NCBI GenBank assembly: GCA_026724425.1 | Contig: JAIUCV010000226.1 | Location: 1,178,001 to 1,242,000, forward strand | Length of the DNA: 64,000 nucleotides | DNA from: Erythrophleum ivorense | Taxonomy: Eukaryota > Streptophyta > Magnoliopsida > Fabales > Fabaceae | Reading direction: 5' to 3' | Notes under the pieces: model-generated | What the model saw: the letters and a program-made list of their open reading frames with translations, nothing else | Told to the model about the DNA's origin: nothing | Database searches by the model: none | Translations under genes and position numbers: made by a program | Part shown: piece by piece, positions 22,978 through 34,740 of the stretch | Layout: the number at the start of each line of letters is the position of its first letter | How positions within the stretch are numbered: the first letter of the stretch is position 1

Positions 22978-24177
22978 TTATACAAAACGAACTTTGTGGC
23001 TTGGATTCAAAAAGCTTTTTGTTACATAATCATCAAAAGTAAAATAATTTAAAACATATTGAATATTATCACATTTTTTATGTTCAATAAAATTGCTTTG
23101 TTCATATTCTCTTAAATTCCAAGTTAAGATGAATTTTTTTTTTCTAATTTGTTCACCTATATTGTTGAAGAAATTGAAAGTATGATATCTCACAAACCTA
23201 TCATTTTTTATGACATAATATGTCATTGTTTTAAAAAAGCATGGAAAATTTATGAGTGGTTCCAATCTGCGTTTTGAAAAGAATTTTTCCAGCAACACCT
23301 CATTAAAAATCTAATATACTCCATGAGCCTCGATTAAAAAAAAAGTAATTTAGAAAATTCATAACTTGAAATAATAATTTTTGAAATGTTTTGTTTAAAC
23401 CTTTCACAAAGTCCCTCAAATTGATCACATTCAATATATCTCATAATTTTAGCACACATTTATGGTTTTAAAAACTTTTGACTTTTTCCAAATGATAAAT
23501 TCCTTTAATTTTTTCAAATATAGAAATTTCTTTTTCATCCAAAAAATTAATTAAATCCATAATAGAGTCAATATAATAAAAACTTGTATAATCATAATCA
23601 TTTTTCATGAAAATTTTCAAAATAAGCTCTTTCAATTATATCTCCTTGCGATATTTTTCCAAAATTTTTAAAGTGAGATTTGTGAGGTTTTTTCAAAATT
23701 GTCTTTTCTTTACTTGCAGATGACTTTTCCATATTATTAATACATCCATAGAGATTAGATGGTAAACCGGGTCCACAAAAATATGAGATTGGTTTAGTTT
23801 CACGAGATTGGGAGGGAATAACTAATTTTTTTGCATGTTGCAACACTTCCTTGAAAGATTATGAGTTTTAATGCGTTTCCCAAAGATCTTGAGAAAAAGG
23901 AGTCCATTTTTCTTCAATCAAACTTAGTAAATATTGGAAAGTTAAAGAAGCATAAAATTGTTGAGAAGGTACCAAAGGTTTTAGGGCCTATAGCATTGAT
24001 ATATTTGTTCCTTTTTTTAGATTTTTTTTTAAATTGAGATTCAAACAAAGAGTTTTCCCCCAATCCATAATCCAGATGTCTACTTAGATCACCTGCAAGT
24101 AAGTAGTTACTTCCTTTAATATGTTCAATGTCTAACCTATGTTGATAAATAATATGTTCAATGTCTAACCTATGCAA
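22978..24177 (-). pseudogene. Caulimovirid-like remnant: end of RNase H and following coding region
   Basis: Three minus-strand frames (23914-24177, 23598-23846, 22978-23298) lie in series. The first contains IEHIKGSNYLLAGDLSR, which matches the C-terminal RNase H strand (IEHIKG.N..AD.LSR) of pararetrovirus and related polyproteins. The second contains ISYFCGPGLPSNLYG; the third is Lys/Phe/Asn-rich. Together they look like the 3' coding part of an endogenous pararetrovirus, broken by frameshifts and stops. A short tandem duplication (24094-24193) sits at the N-terminal end. A distant LTR element cannot be excluded, but no LTR flanks this block. Described only as a defective genomic copy. Confidence 0.5.
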
Positions 24178-24193
24178 GTAAGTAGTTACTTCC
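24092..24193. repeat. Interleaved short tandem duplication in the pararetrovirus-like remnant
   Basis: The word AATATGTTCAATGTCTAACC occurs twice (about 24117 and 24150) and is bracketed by two copies of GCAAGTAAGTAGTTACTTCC (about 24094 and 24174). It duplicates the coding for the HRLDIEHI segment. Confidence 0.8.
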
Positions 24194-24219
24194 TTATATA
24201 TTTGTTATTAGATTATTTA

Positions 24220-24597
24220 ATTAAAAATGATAAGCATATGACTTTCCAATATTAATGTCACAAGTGTATGGTTTTGTGCAGACAAGTATGAGTTTTTTAA
24301 CATTTTCTTTTACAAGTGTTATAACTTGATTAGATAGCTTGAGAGCAAAAATATAAAGAATTATATCTAAGCTTAGTCCATAAAATTATACCATTTAAAA
24401 TTTCTTGAATTTTCTTCATTTTTTTCTTTTTAAAAAAATCTTGAACGACTTGATTATCAGTTCTAATAATAAACATTTCATATAATAAATAAATATGAAA
24501 ATGTTTAATTTCATCTTTTGTGGCTAAAAGTTCTTTTTTAATTTCATTTTGATAAGGGTTGAGGTGTTTTTTTGATTGAGAATCAATTGAAGAGTTG
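24220..24597 (-). pseudogene. Caulimovirid-like RNase H fragment
   Basis: Reading minus strand from about 24597, an open frame of roughly 90 codons runs to a stop near 24343. It includes HLNPYQNEIKKELLATKDE and, about 30 residues later, FIIRTDNQVVQDFF. These match the RNase H core of caulimovirid polyproteins, where a conserved Glu follows 'Y..E..A' and a catalytic Asp sits in 'IRTDN'. It continues in a shifted frame into 24177. It is separated from the RT fragment at 25380-25990 by about 770 bp of unrelated sequence. Confidence 0.55.
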
Positions 24598-25379
24598 ATG
24601 TGACCTTACCATGAAATTGGGCTCTAAAAACCAACTTCCAACCCCTATTTTTCAAGTTAGCAAAAGAGAGGAGACACAATTCTCCTAGAAGAAAGGTCCC
24701 CCAAGGTCTTAAACATAGCTAAGCCTTGAATTAGAGTCTTAGGTACATGCAAGTAATAAGGCCACAAAGTTTAAGAATAAAATGGTTGTTGTATTATTAA
24801 AAATGGAATTTACAAAATCTTGAATTGACAATAGAAACATTTCAAAAGAAACTAAGTATAATTTCAATAGAAATTGGATTGAAAGTGGTAAATGAAACAA
24901 TAAATAAAGCAATAAATAAAGTTGATAAATGACTAAACATAACTTCTGTGTATCTTACATGATATCTCTTGCTCCTAATTTATAGTATCTTCTATGCCAC
25001 ATGTTCTTCCACTAGGCCATGCCTTTATCCACAATGTTTGTGCTTGTTAAACGGCCTAGTAAGAGGTTATGTCATTTAATTGCTCTTGGAGGTTGCTATT
25101 TTGCTACTACCACGCCTTTTTATTTCCATGGGATTCTATTATGCACAATGTGGACTTTCAATTGGTGATGGTAGTTCAACGAGGGAAAGGCTTTCTACTA
25201 ACACTTTCCTCAGTTAGTTTCCTCAGTTATGATTCTTCCATTAATTCTTTCGACTATCATAGCTCTTAGCTATTGTTTATGGATATATCCACATAATGAC
25301 TTTTCTTTATTTGTTGCTTTAAGAACATTGTCCTAATAATTATTACTGGCATTTATTTCTCTCTCATTTTAGGAAAATA
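24598..25379. other. Unidentified insertion between RT and RNase H fragments
   Basis: About 780 bp that does not continue the polyprotein on either side in any frame. It starts near TGATGTGACC and ends near a CT-rich stretch at about 25360. The plus-strand frame at 25069-25269 has no domain. It may be a solo LTR or a rearranged viral non-coding part; no target-site duplication was found. Confidence 0.35.
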
Positions 25380-25990
25380 AATAGATTATTAATTTCTTCT
25401 TTTATTTCCTTAATTATTTCCATGTCTCCTTTTGTAATAAAGGTTTTTTTATTAGAAAGATTTCTCATAACATTTCAACTATAATTAAGAATTCTTTAAA
25501 AAAAATTGTAATTATTTTTTTTATCTATTAATTATTAGACCTATGTTTTATTTTTTAAAATGATATGATCTTGTACTTTTATTTCAAACTTTATTAGTCT
25601 TAAATTTAAATGTTCAATATCATTTTAATCAACTTCAATCTTTTTAGAATTTAACACAATTCCATTTTCTATAAATTTATCTTAAATCTTTTTATAATCT
25701 TTTCATGATATGTTGTATTAAAGAAAACCAAAATATTATCAATATAGCATTTAATGATATTAATTAAAAAAATGTTTTACAAATCATAAATAATTACCAC
25801 TTAACCTCAAAACTTGAACCAAATCGAGAAAAACATAATTTTTCACAAAATATACCAAATAGAAAAAAGTAACAAAAATCCATTGGGATCACCTAATGAA
25901 TGAAAAGTAGAAACCTTTGATTTATGACTTTCGTAATTTAACATTATAGACAAACTCTTACTCATTGAATTCTTGTGCAAGTGAAGCTTT
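25380..25990 (-). pseudogene. Caulimovirid-like reverse transcriptase fragment
   Basis: On the minus strand, fragments in shifting frames follow the order of a pararetrovirus RT: a TFHSLGDPNGF-like piece near 25900, the catalytic box as YIDNILVF at about 25721-25744 (usual form Y-x-D-D, so the second Asp is Asn here), then pieces near 25600-25650, and a final TFITKGDMEIIKEIKEEINN near 25395-25450. Stops and frameshifts are frequent, so no product is possible. The upstream end is cut by the LTR at 25991-27513. Confidence 0.5.
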
Positions 25991-26599
25991 TGTTAACCCT
26001 AAGATTTTATCATGATCTTAAATTATTTTTGATGATAACAAAACTCTTAAATATAATTCATAAAAGCATTAAGTTAAAGAAAATTATTTAAGTTTATTTA
26101 ATCAAATTTCTTATCAGGCTATATTCTTTTGTCATATTTTACTAGGGCCTTAAATATATTTCATGTCAAAGCAAAATGGAGAAAGAAGCAAATGTTCAAT
26201 CACTTGTGAAGCATGTTTTGGTACAAAGTCAAACTTGCTTAGTAAAAAGAGAAAAGTACATATAGGTTATTCCATCTTTTGCCCCTTATTTTAAGAAAGA
26301 AATAAATTGTTTATTTATTTTACCTTTCTTATTTCAATGGCCAAGACATTGCATTAAATAAATATTAGAAAAGACAAAGTTTATGAACCTAAGTATTGTG
26401 CACCTTGTGCTTTCTATCATGTAAAAGAAGTATAAAGTATTTCTTTAGTGGCTTCTCTCTCTCATACATCCTTTTGAGTAGTTAATGGCATTTAATGTGA
26501 TTAGTAAAGCTTGGGAAAAAAAAGACAAAAGCTTCTCCTCCATCTCCATGAGATGGTGCATTAAAAGAAAAAATAAAGAAGTAAAGGCAAGTTTCATTT

Positions 26600-26632
<33 letters not shown>

Positions 26633-27513
26633 CCTTCATGTCTAGCATATGGAAGATAAAATAAAAGATGCATTTATTGTTTGATGCGACACTTTTTCTC
26701 TATCAAATCAAAAAGATGCTACATCTATCTTCCTACACATGAAAATTAAAAAAAAAGGGTAGCATTAAGTGTGCAAGATGAAGAAAGCACTCCAATAGCT
26801 AGAAACCTTCAAGCTTTTTCAATGGCTACTATGGAGCTACATCTATGAAAAAGGGGGAAGCATCAAGAGAAGGGGGCAATGATAGAAGCAAAGAAAGAAA
26901 AGCTAAACTGCATTGTAGTTCTCCTTATTTTCTTTATCATATTTTTTCTGAGCTTATTTTGTGGATCAATCTAGTTTGTGAGAGTTTAAGTGTGAGTTTA
27001 TTGTAATTCTTTTCTTTATAAGGGTTCTACAATTACTTTCATTTTCTTAACATCTCTCATAGGTGAGTAAAGAGTAAGTTTAGGGTAAGCTTTAAGTGAA
27101 AACCCTTATGTATCAGGAGTTTTTAATGAGCTTATGTAAAACATAAGCATTATATATTTTTTAAAGTGAGCTAAAACCTTGTATTGGTAGCGAACACATG
27201 TAAAACCATCTCGGTTGTAATTTGAGATTGGATTAAAAATAATTCCTTGAATTTCAAAGGGACTAGATGTAGAATAAGGTAGTTTGAATTAGGATAATTT
27301 ACAGTGTTTTATTCTTCCCTATTCTTTATTTACTATGCATTTATTTTTGCTTATGTTTTGTTAATGCTAAAAGATCCAATTGACTAAATCTTATCTCAAT
27401 CAATTGAATCTCAAGAATATTTTAGTTTTACTTCACTATGTTAAATTTTAGTCAATTAAATCAAGATTTAGTTAATTAAATCTTTTGTCACATTTCTAAA
27501 ACTTCAAATGTCA
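25991..27513 (+). mobile_element. Maximus/SIRE-like Copia LTR, probably solo
   Basis: Begins TGTTAACCCTAAGATTTTAT and soon reaches GATGATAACAAA, a start I associate with Maximus/SIRE-type Copia LTRs. Near 27200-27320 it has 'ttgtaatttgagattgga', 'caagggactagatgtag'-like and 'aggataatttacagtg' words typical of the R region of that group. The 3' end is placed at TGTCA (27513) because the bases after it (TCTTT) differ in one position from the bases before the start (GCTTT, 25986-25990), a tentative 5-bp target-site duplication. It appears to have inserted in the pararetrovirus-like RT. The purine/CT frames at 26445-26673 come from the microsatellite. Confidence 0.5.
26601..26624. repeat. (CT)12 microsatellite
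   Basis: Perfect CT dinucleotide run inside the Maximus/SIRE-like LTR. Confidence 0.95.
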
Positions 27514-28898
27514 TCTTTTTCCAACTTCTTATACCACAATATCTATACTGTCATACCTCGACCTCTTAGCACATACACAATGGTCCCATATTCTATCCCA
27601 ATCCATTCATAGCATATTAGGCAACATTTACAAGGAAATCAATGTTTTCCTTTATGAAAAGTTGCATGATTGGAAGACTGTATTCACAATTTATGGCTTT
27701 AGAGACCATGTGAACTTATCAACATTGTTTTCTATCCATATCATATTCATTCAAGTCATAAATATTACATTTGGTCTCATTCATTTTGGATTTGGAACCA
27801 TAACATACAAAAACCAAAATTTTACCTCGGGTTCCATGTTCCAACCTTTTGACATTTCATATACTCTCATAACTCTAGCCTATTTTTTCAGAGAGCTTAC
27901 TATTTTACATCTAATTAGTCTTAACCCATTCATAGGATTTAACTTTCCTATTTAGTGTACTTACTTACTTATGCCTTGGGAAATAACTTACTTAATATTA
28001 AATCTTCTAATGGTTTTTTATAAAGTCTCATTACCTTTCTCTATTCATTAGTAGCCATCAGAGACCTCTATTTGCTTACTTAACTTACTTAGATATTTAG
28101 CCTACTATTTAACTTTATTCATTTTCTCACTAGCTTATCCCATGGTTATCATTCATAATTCTCTTTATCATAGGACTAATATTTTTATCATTTATTGGGA
28201 TCATAGCTCCTTTAAAAAGGATTGCTATTCTCAATTATCTCAGTCTCATTTCTTACTTTGACCTTTATCCTTTTAGGCCTAAACTGTGCCTTACTTTCTT
28301 TATTCACTTGAGAGTGGGTCTTATTTAACTTTTTAGTTTTCTAACTGATCATCATGACTCTTACTTTTCCTGTACTAATATTGAAGAGCAACTATCACTG
28401 ACTACTGCTGAATTCTTGTCGAATGCTAACTTTTCATAATCTTAACTACTGGAGATATGGTTTATCACTTACCCCATCATAATGAGCTATACCTGACCCA
28501 TTTCTAATACATATGGCTCTGGTATATGGGGATCTTTCTATCCCTTGGTTAAGTCTAATATATGCTAGGTAGTGGTTCATTAAGCTATAACTCTGGAAAG
28601 CTACTTTTTTGCTTTCCTCATCTCACGTACTATGCTCATTTATCAAAAGGTCTAGTTAATAGTCTAACTGTCTGAGTATAGCCTTCATATCTCTGTGGCA
28701 ATAGTCTACCAGACTTGGGAGATCTTTAGCCTCTGAGACAAAAACTATTTGATACTATATTGGTCTTCGAGACTAATTGATTTGGGAAAACCATCTCAGG
28801 CTGTCATCTTCCCAAAAAACTGTTGTACTATAATTGTGGGCTCTTTGTATCTCTGTAGGATCTACTATGACCTCTCAGAGCCCTATTAGGATCTACTC
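27514..28898 (-). mobile_element. Decayed Gypsy internal region, part 1
   Basis: Sequence of uniform pyrimidine-rich texture on the plus strand (purine-rich on minus), with no intact frame. It is interrupted at 28899 by solo LTR copy 2 and the same texture resumes at 37173, ending at the primer site at 38150-38161. I infer it is the internal part of the minus-strand Gypsy element whose LTR is 38166-41390. A TGTCATACCTCGACC at about 27550 resembles a Gypsy LTR start, so another element could begin there. No protein motif was recognised. Confidence 0.35.
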
Positions 28899-28939
28899 TG
28901 TAACAACTAGAATTTTTAAAATTTTTCTAAATCTATTGG

Positions 28940-29056
28940 CTATAACTAGGACCCCTGTTAGCTATAGCGAATGTATCTATTCGTTATAACGAGAAGCCAG
29001 CTAGCAATAGCAAATGTATCAATTCACTATAACTAAAATACATCTAGCTATAGCGA
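28940..29056 (+). repeat. Phased CTATAGCGA array in LTR copy 2
   Basis: Units at 28940, 28962, 28984, 29005, 29027 and 29048: spacing 22, 22, 21, 22, 21 bp. Several units have drifted (CTATAACTA, CAATAGCAA), but the spacing is unchanged. Confidence 0.8.
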
Positions 29057-30045
29057 GTTTGGGCATCCCATATAAAAACTAGAGAGTTTCTCGCAATAGC
29101 ATGCACCGTAACAAGAATAGAGACCTGGGACTGATATGTGCTCGCCGTAATGAGGGTTATTCTCGAAAAAGCAAGAAAAAGTGATTTTTACTTCTTAAAG
29201 ACTTCAGAAGCTCTCCTTTTCTTCTAACCGACTTATGCTTCGACCAAAACAAAAAAAAAAGGCTAAAGAGAAAGAGAGAGAGACCAAGAGAAGCCAAGAA
29301 AGAAGGGAGAAATATCCAGGAAAAGGTGAGAGAAACTTGAGATTTTCATAACTTTCCTTCTTAGAATTTTGTTCTTCTCTCTTTGTCTTCTCTTTCTATG
29401 GTTTTGGTTATTGAATTAGCTTTATTTTGAGTTTGGTTCAGAAGAAGGAGAGTGGAGATTTAAAGGAAAGGCAAAGGCAAGGGAACCACTCTTGAAAAAG
29501 GCTAGAATTCAAGGTAGATACTTATGTATCTTTGCTTCTTGTGTATGCCAGTTCTACCAGCTTAAAAGCTTGAGAGAGGAGGAAGTTCTGACCTAAAACA
29601 AGTATGAAACCCTTGAATTAGAGTGTGGAAAGTTAGGAAATTCAAAGGAATTAGAAGAAGAGCTAGGAAAATTCAAGAGAGAGAAATTAAGGATTTTTAA
29701 ATACTTTGTAAAGTTTATTTTGATGTAAGAATTTTCTAGCCTTTGTGAGCATTTGTTTGAGTTCCAAGAGAGTAATTGCATGCCACTTATTGTGTCTAGG
29801 CCTAAGAGAATCGGCTCCATCTAGTTGTGGTTGTGAGACCGAGGAAAGAAAAGAGAAATCGAAATGGAAGGCTTGTGTTGGCTTGCAAGATAGCTCTTCA
29901 CTCTCTCTTGTTACATTCTTGGGTGTATGATGGTCATTGTATGCTTATGGGTGCACTTGTATTATGAGACATGCCATTTGATATTACTTTGATGCATTGG
30001 TACCAATATACTTGTATTTTAGGTTGTAAAAATTGCTTTTAAAGA

Positions 30046-30190
30046 GTGAGGTGATGCCAAAAGTCCCATGTGATGGGTGAGGTAGAGCCAAAAGTCCCTA
30101 AGAGTAGGTAAGATAAGGACAAAAGTCTCATGGATGAGTGAGGTCAAGTCAAAAGTCCCTAAAATAGGGAGAGGCTAAACCAAAAGTCCA
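30046..30190 (+). repeat. ~32-bp tandem array in LTR copy 2
   Basis: Five units with GTGAGGT or variants followed by CCAAAAGTCC or variants, equivalent to 15469-15592. Confidence 0.75.
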
Positions 30191-30699
30191 TAGAGCTTAT
30201 TCTTAGTATTGATATGATTTTCATAGTATATAAATCATGTGTTGTATAATTTTGAATGGTTGGATGCTTACTTGCATGCTTTGACATGTTTATATGCCTT
30301 GATTACTTCCTTGAATGAGTGTATAAGCTATTGAGATTCCATGAATCTCATTCCTCCCCCATCTTAATATGTTAAGTGGAGCTCATACTACAAAAAAATT
30401 GCCATATACCCACAATCATTTTTAGTGATAGACAAAATAATTGTACCTAAAAATAAGTTATACCTACAGACAATTTAGATAACTATGGGTATAGATAAAA
30501 TTATTTTTACCTATAATTAAAAAGTGTGGGTAAAATTTTAAGTTGAAAATTATTTCACTTCACCTATAACTATTTAGTGTGGGTAAAAGTTTGAGTTAAA
30601 AAATACCCTTCACCCATAATTATTTAGTGCGGGTAAAAATTTAGCTTTAAAATTTCACTCCACCCATCTAATATGTTCCCTTTAGGTGGTGCCAAAAAT

Positions 30700-31292
30700 T
30701 TTATTCTATCTGAAAGTTTCCCTTACTCATTGATTTTACGCAAGCAAAGAGGAGAAGGCAAAGCATGCCCTAGTTCCCAAATCTGCATCTGTCAACTTAC
30801 TTCTATGCTTCAGGCAGAGAGCAAATTTTCACCCTAAATCCGAAGAGCTAAAGCCTAGAGGTAATTTCCCTCACTCATTAATTTCTCTGATTTCTTATTG
30901 ATGTGTTTATTTCCTCACTTTATGCTTGATTTGCACTGCGGAAGCAATATTCAGTAGCCTTCTGTTGCATTCCTTGCAAGTTCATTCTCACACTGTGGTC
31001 GTTGCTGTGTATCTGTGATAGCTCTCGTCGAAGTCATTCTATTTCTCCAGTTGTCGTTAGTATTGTCGAAGTTGTACTGTATCTCCAGCCCTTATCGAAC
31101 TCATGGCCATCTCCAACTCTGTTCCTATCTTCCATTGCATCTTCTATTTCACCTGATAATATTTCATCTTCTATTCTCACTTTCTCCTTAGCCGTCGTTG
31201 TCCTTAATTCATTGGCCACCATTTTCCTCTTTTTCCCTTTACTTTTTCCTCTCTCTCTTAAGTGAGAGAAAGGACGATTAATTCCTTGGAAA
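30700..31292 (+). other. CACTA element, left internal region
   Basis: More GC-balanced than its surroundings, with CT-rich stretches like a 5' UTR. The plus frame at 31002-31265 and the opposing minus frame at 31034-31222 overlap and show no domain. Probably the untranslated leader or a captured fragment of the CACTA element. Confidence 0.35.
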
Positions 31293-32924
31293 GATAGTGT
31301 AACACCATCATTTCTAGCTCATACCTATTATGCCTCACATGCTCATATGAGCTATAGGAAGAATAAAGTGAGATCTTTTTCATTGGATTCTTATGCTTTC
31401 TTAACATTGCAACATGGTTATTTCAGTGTCATATGGACCGTGTGAGCTCATTCTATGCATCTTCATATTTAATTGTACCATTACAACTCATTTCAATACC
31501 AAAAACATACTTTAAACCCATGGAAACCAAAAAGGGATATGAGACATGTATATTCATTTTCGGCCAGGCTTGGCCTCATTTCTGGGCAAAGTTTGGAAAT
31601 TCACAACTAAATCTAGAAAAATAAAAAATATATAATCTTGGCCATTCTGGAAAACTTAGGATGTCTACTTCATACTAAAAATATGTAGAAGTCTTAAAAT
31701 CCCACACACAAAGCGTTTGACATGAGAAATCATTGGGAGGTCGGAGTAGGTCTCGGCTAGTGTCACAGTTTACTGATATGAACTTCAAAAATGTCTAACT
31801 AATTCCACAAAAATCCAATTCATGCAAATGATACCAATATGGAAATATATGGATGTTAACTAGAGATTAAAAATATCTCTAGATCAGTTCATCAAGCCAA
31901 ACTTTCAAAAATTGATGGAACAGTACCTCGGGTCAGGCAAAATGACTGATACTGGGTAGGAACTTCGAAATTGCATATCTTCCTCTCTAGACCTCTAAAT
32001 GAGGTGCTTCTAGTTACTACAGGTCTGTGACTGTCTAGTTTTTGCCTATAAAATTTCGTAGCCATTGGACCACTTTTACCCCTCGGGTGACACATTTTCA
32101 CAATTGACCAAATAAATAGTGCTTATGAAAATCCGAAATTCTGATACCAACTTTGAAAAATCATATAAATTTCCACAGAATTCCAAATGACCTGATCTTT
32201 AGCTTTCCAAAAAGCTCTAGACAAGATCTAGTCCAATGCCAAATTTTAAGGCAAGAAGAGGTTGTTTGGTCAAACTTGGACATCATGGGGAAAAGTGCCA
32301 ATTCCTCTTGTTAAAGAGGGCTCCAAGGGTTCAAATTGGCTTCTTCTACTTCTAAGGCTCTATGAGCACGTGGGAAAGCATCAACATAGGCTATTAAACA
32401 TGGTTCAAATTTCTAACAACTCAGATTTACAAAACTCACTCTCCCACACTAACATATACACCCATGTGGACAATGCTAAGATCTTACTATTCATTCCAAA
32501 ACTTGCTACATCATTCAAGATAGTTCTCATTCTCATACATATATGATAAATACATTCATTTACAAGTATTCATACGTGCTACATCATGTACATCATTAAA
32601 GTACACTTCTTGACTTAACTACAAAATAGTGACAAAATGGCTCTTTTATAATTTCTTCACCGAATTCCCTAGCTTCAAGCTTGGTGGCTCCCATCTCTTA
32701 TCTCACTTGGTCCACCTAGCATGTTAGGATGGTGGAAAGGGGGAGTGAGATTCAAAGAATATCAATAGCTCATCTCTCATTCAATCATATATAAAGCATG
32801 CAAACAAGTCTCACAAATGTATACATGGGCATATTAGCATGTGAAATCATAAGAAAAGCATTTTCAACATTTAAGTAAGTCATACATAACATACAAGAGT
32901 TTGCCAAGCAAATGGATTAGCCTC

Positions 32925-33095
32925 ACCCATTCACTTGTAGATTTTGGACTTGCCTCACCCATTCTTTAAGAGGTTCCTAGATTCAACCTTACTCTTGGGA
33001 GTCAACCTTACTTTTGGGAGACTCTTTATTTTGTCTCAACCAACTTTAGGGTTCTTGGCTCATCTTCACCATGGCTAGAGGGTTGTTGGCCTTTT
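32925..33095 (-). repeat. ~32-bp tandem array in LTR copy 3 (inverted)
   Basis: Repeated CCTCACCCAT / CAACCTTACT words spaced about 30-33 bp, the reverse complement of the GGTGAGG array. Confidence 0.65.
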
Positions 33096-33838
33096 CATAC
33101 TCAAACAAACCAAAGCAATCACATAAAACATCATTGAAATACATAAGGCATCATCATGCTAACATACTTTTCATGGTTTAAAAACATACATACACACATG
33201 CAAGACACCATAAGCACACATCTATGCATAAGAGAAGGTGGAGAGAGCTACCTTATTGGCTAATCACAAGCTTTTCCTTTCAATTTGTCTCTTCCCTTAT
33301 TGATTTCACAATCACCACTAGATGGAAGTGCTTCTCTTAAACCTAGACACACAAGAGCATGGAATTACTTTCTCATAGCTCAACACTTATTCACAAAGTT
33401 AGGGGTTTCTTTATAGCAAACCCTACCAAGCATATAAGAAACTAAAGATTCTTTCTCTCACTAGAAATTCACCAACTATCCTTCCTCTCTCAAGCTCTCA
33501 AGAAAGGAAATCAAAGAAGTGAAGCTACATGAATTCTAACCTCCTTCAAGAGTGGTTTTCCACTTTTCCTCTTCTGAACTAAATTCAAAACATAGCTACT
33601 TCAACCACCAAAACCATAGGAAGAGAGGACAAAGAGAGAAGAATAATATTCTAAGAGAAAAGCCATGCAAATCTTACCTTTTCCTTGTTCTTCCTTCCTC
33701 TTCTAGGTTTCTCTCTCTCTCCTTCGCCTTTTTCTCTGTCTTAGAGGGAGCTTAAGTCGGTTACAAAGGGAAAGGAGGAGTTTGGAGGCTTTAAAAAGTC
33801 AAATTCCCTTTTCTTTCACGTTTTTCCGGACTAACCCT

Positions 33839-34070
33839 CGCTATAGCGAGGCATAACCCTCGCTACGGCGAGCTCGTATTAGTTCCAGACCTCTGTTTTC
33901 GCTATAGCGCACGCTACGACGAGCAGTACCCTGATTTTTTTATGGGATGCCCATTCTCACTATAGCTAAAAGCATTCTCGCTATAGCTAGAAGGCACTTT
34001 CACTATAGTTAGACCATTTCTCGCTATAACGAACAGGTACATTCATTATAGCTAGGCTAAGCTATAGCGA
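33839..34070 (-). repeat. Phased CGCTATAGCG array in LTR copy 3 (inverted)
   Basis: CTATAG-type cores at 33841, 33863, 33902, 33914, 33960, 33981, 34003, 34024, 34046 and 34062. Intervals 22, 39, 12, 46, 21, 22, 21, 22 mirror those of copy 1 read backwards, so both spacing and the irregular gaps are family features. Confidence 0.8.
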
Positions 34071-34429
34071 ATAGACTTAGAAAATTTTTAGCCTTTCGAA
34101 AATTTTTTAGCTTTTTTTTTTTTCTAGTTGTTACAAATAGAGCAATAACTTGAAAGAAATTGAGAGAAGAGGAGGAGGCAGCCAATGAATTAAGGAGAAC
34201 AGATATTAGGAAATTTTTTTCTCTTAAAATTGGTCAATAGTTGGTGAAATGGTTAATAGCTTAATAGCAGCTAGTTAGAATGTATGTGTGGGGGGGTATT
34301 CCATTTCCATTAAACCGAAGTTTGAAAAAGTAATATTATTCCATCGCAAGACCATTGACAGTTTTACTGCCTTTGAAATACTCTCTAATTCTTTCCCTTC
34401 TTATTCATATATATTATTACCAATTTAGG

Positions 34430-34740
34430 ATGAGTTAAAAAAGGTTATGGATAGAGAGGGCAGCTCACAAAATTCTGAAAACATTGAAAGATGCACATCT
34501 TGGAGGGATGATGCATATTTTAAAGTCTTAAGACCTAAAAAGAGAGGACGTGTGTACTATTTAGGGAAAATTCCAGCTGCTAAGAGTACTAATGCTGACG
34601 CATTGTCAAATACAACAATAAAAGCAAGACTCAAAAAGGTTGAAGCTTTATTGACAAATGTTTTAACTATACTTCAACAATGATTTTCTAGAAATGAAGT
34701 TAATGATCTTATAGAGGTAGCATCTCAAGAGTTTAATTAA
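34430..34740 (+). pseudogene. CACTA (Ptta/En/Spm) transposase-family C-terminal fragment
   Basis: After an AG at 34428-34429 a frame reads DELKKVMDREG and continues through KVLRPKKRGRVYYLGKIP to VEALLTNVLTILQQ, stop at 34681-34683; after that stop the same frame goes on for about 18 codons to a second stop. The K(R)GRV..LG core followed by a predicted coiled coil is the signature of the plant transposase Ptta/En/Spm (Transposase_24) domain found near the C-terminus of accessory CACTA proteins. Upstream exons are missing or lost. Position inside an element with CACTA ends supports this. Confidence 0.6.

Larger units (their letters stand above)
31298..34135 (-). mobile_element. Solo LTR copy 3, inverted, inside the CACTA element
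   Basis: Reverse complement of the copy 1 family: plus strand begins TGTAACACCATCAT and ends CTAGTTGTTACA. Flanks GATAG (31293-31297) and AATAG (34136-34140) fit a 5-bp target-site duplication with one change. Length 2838 bp, almost the full family length. Frames inside (31433-31624, 31892-32101, 32262-32546, 33552-33755) are not shared with other copies. Confidence 0.85.

Noticed and set aside
26445..26673. Minus frames with Arg-Glu runs
   Set aside because: Products of the (CT)12 microsatellite.
31002..31265. 87-codon plus frame in the CACTA element
   Set aside because: Overlapped by a minus frame of similar length; no transposase motif; probably leader sequence.
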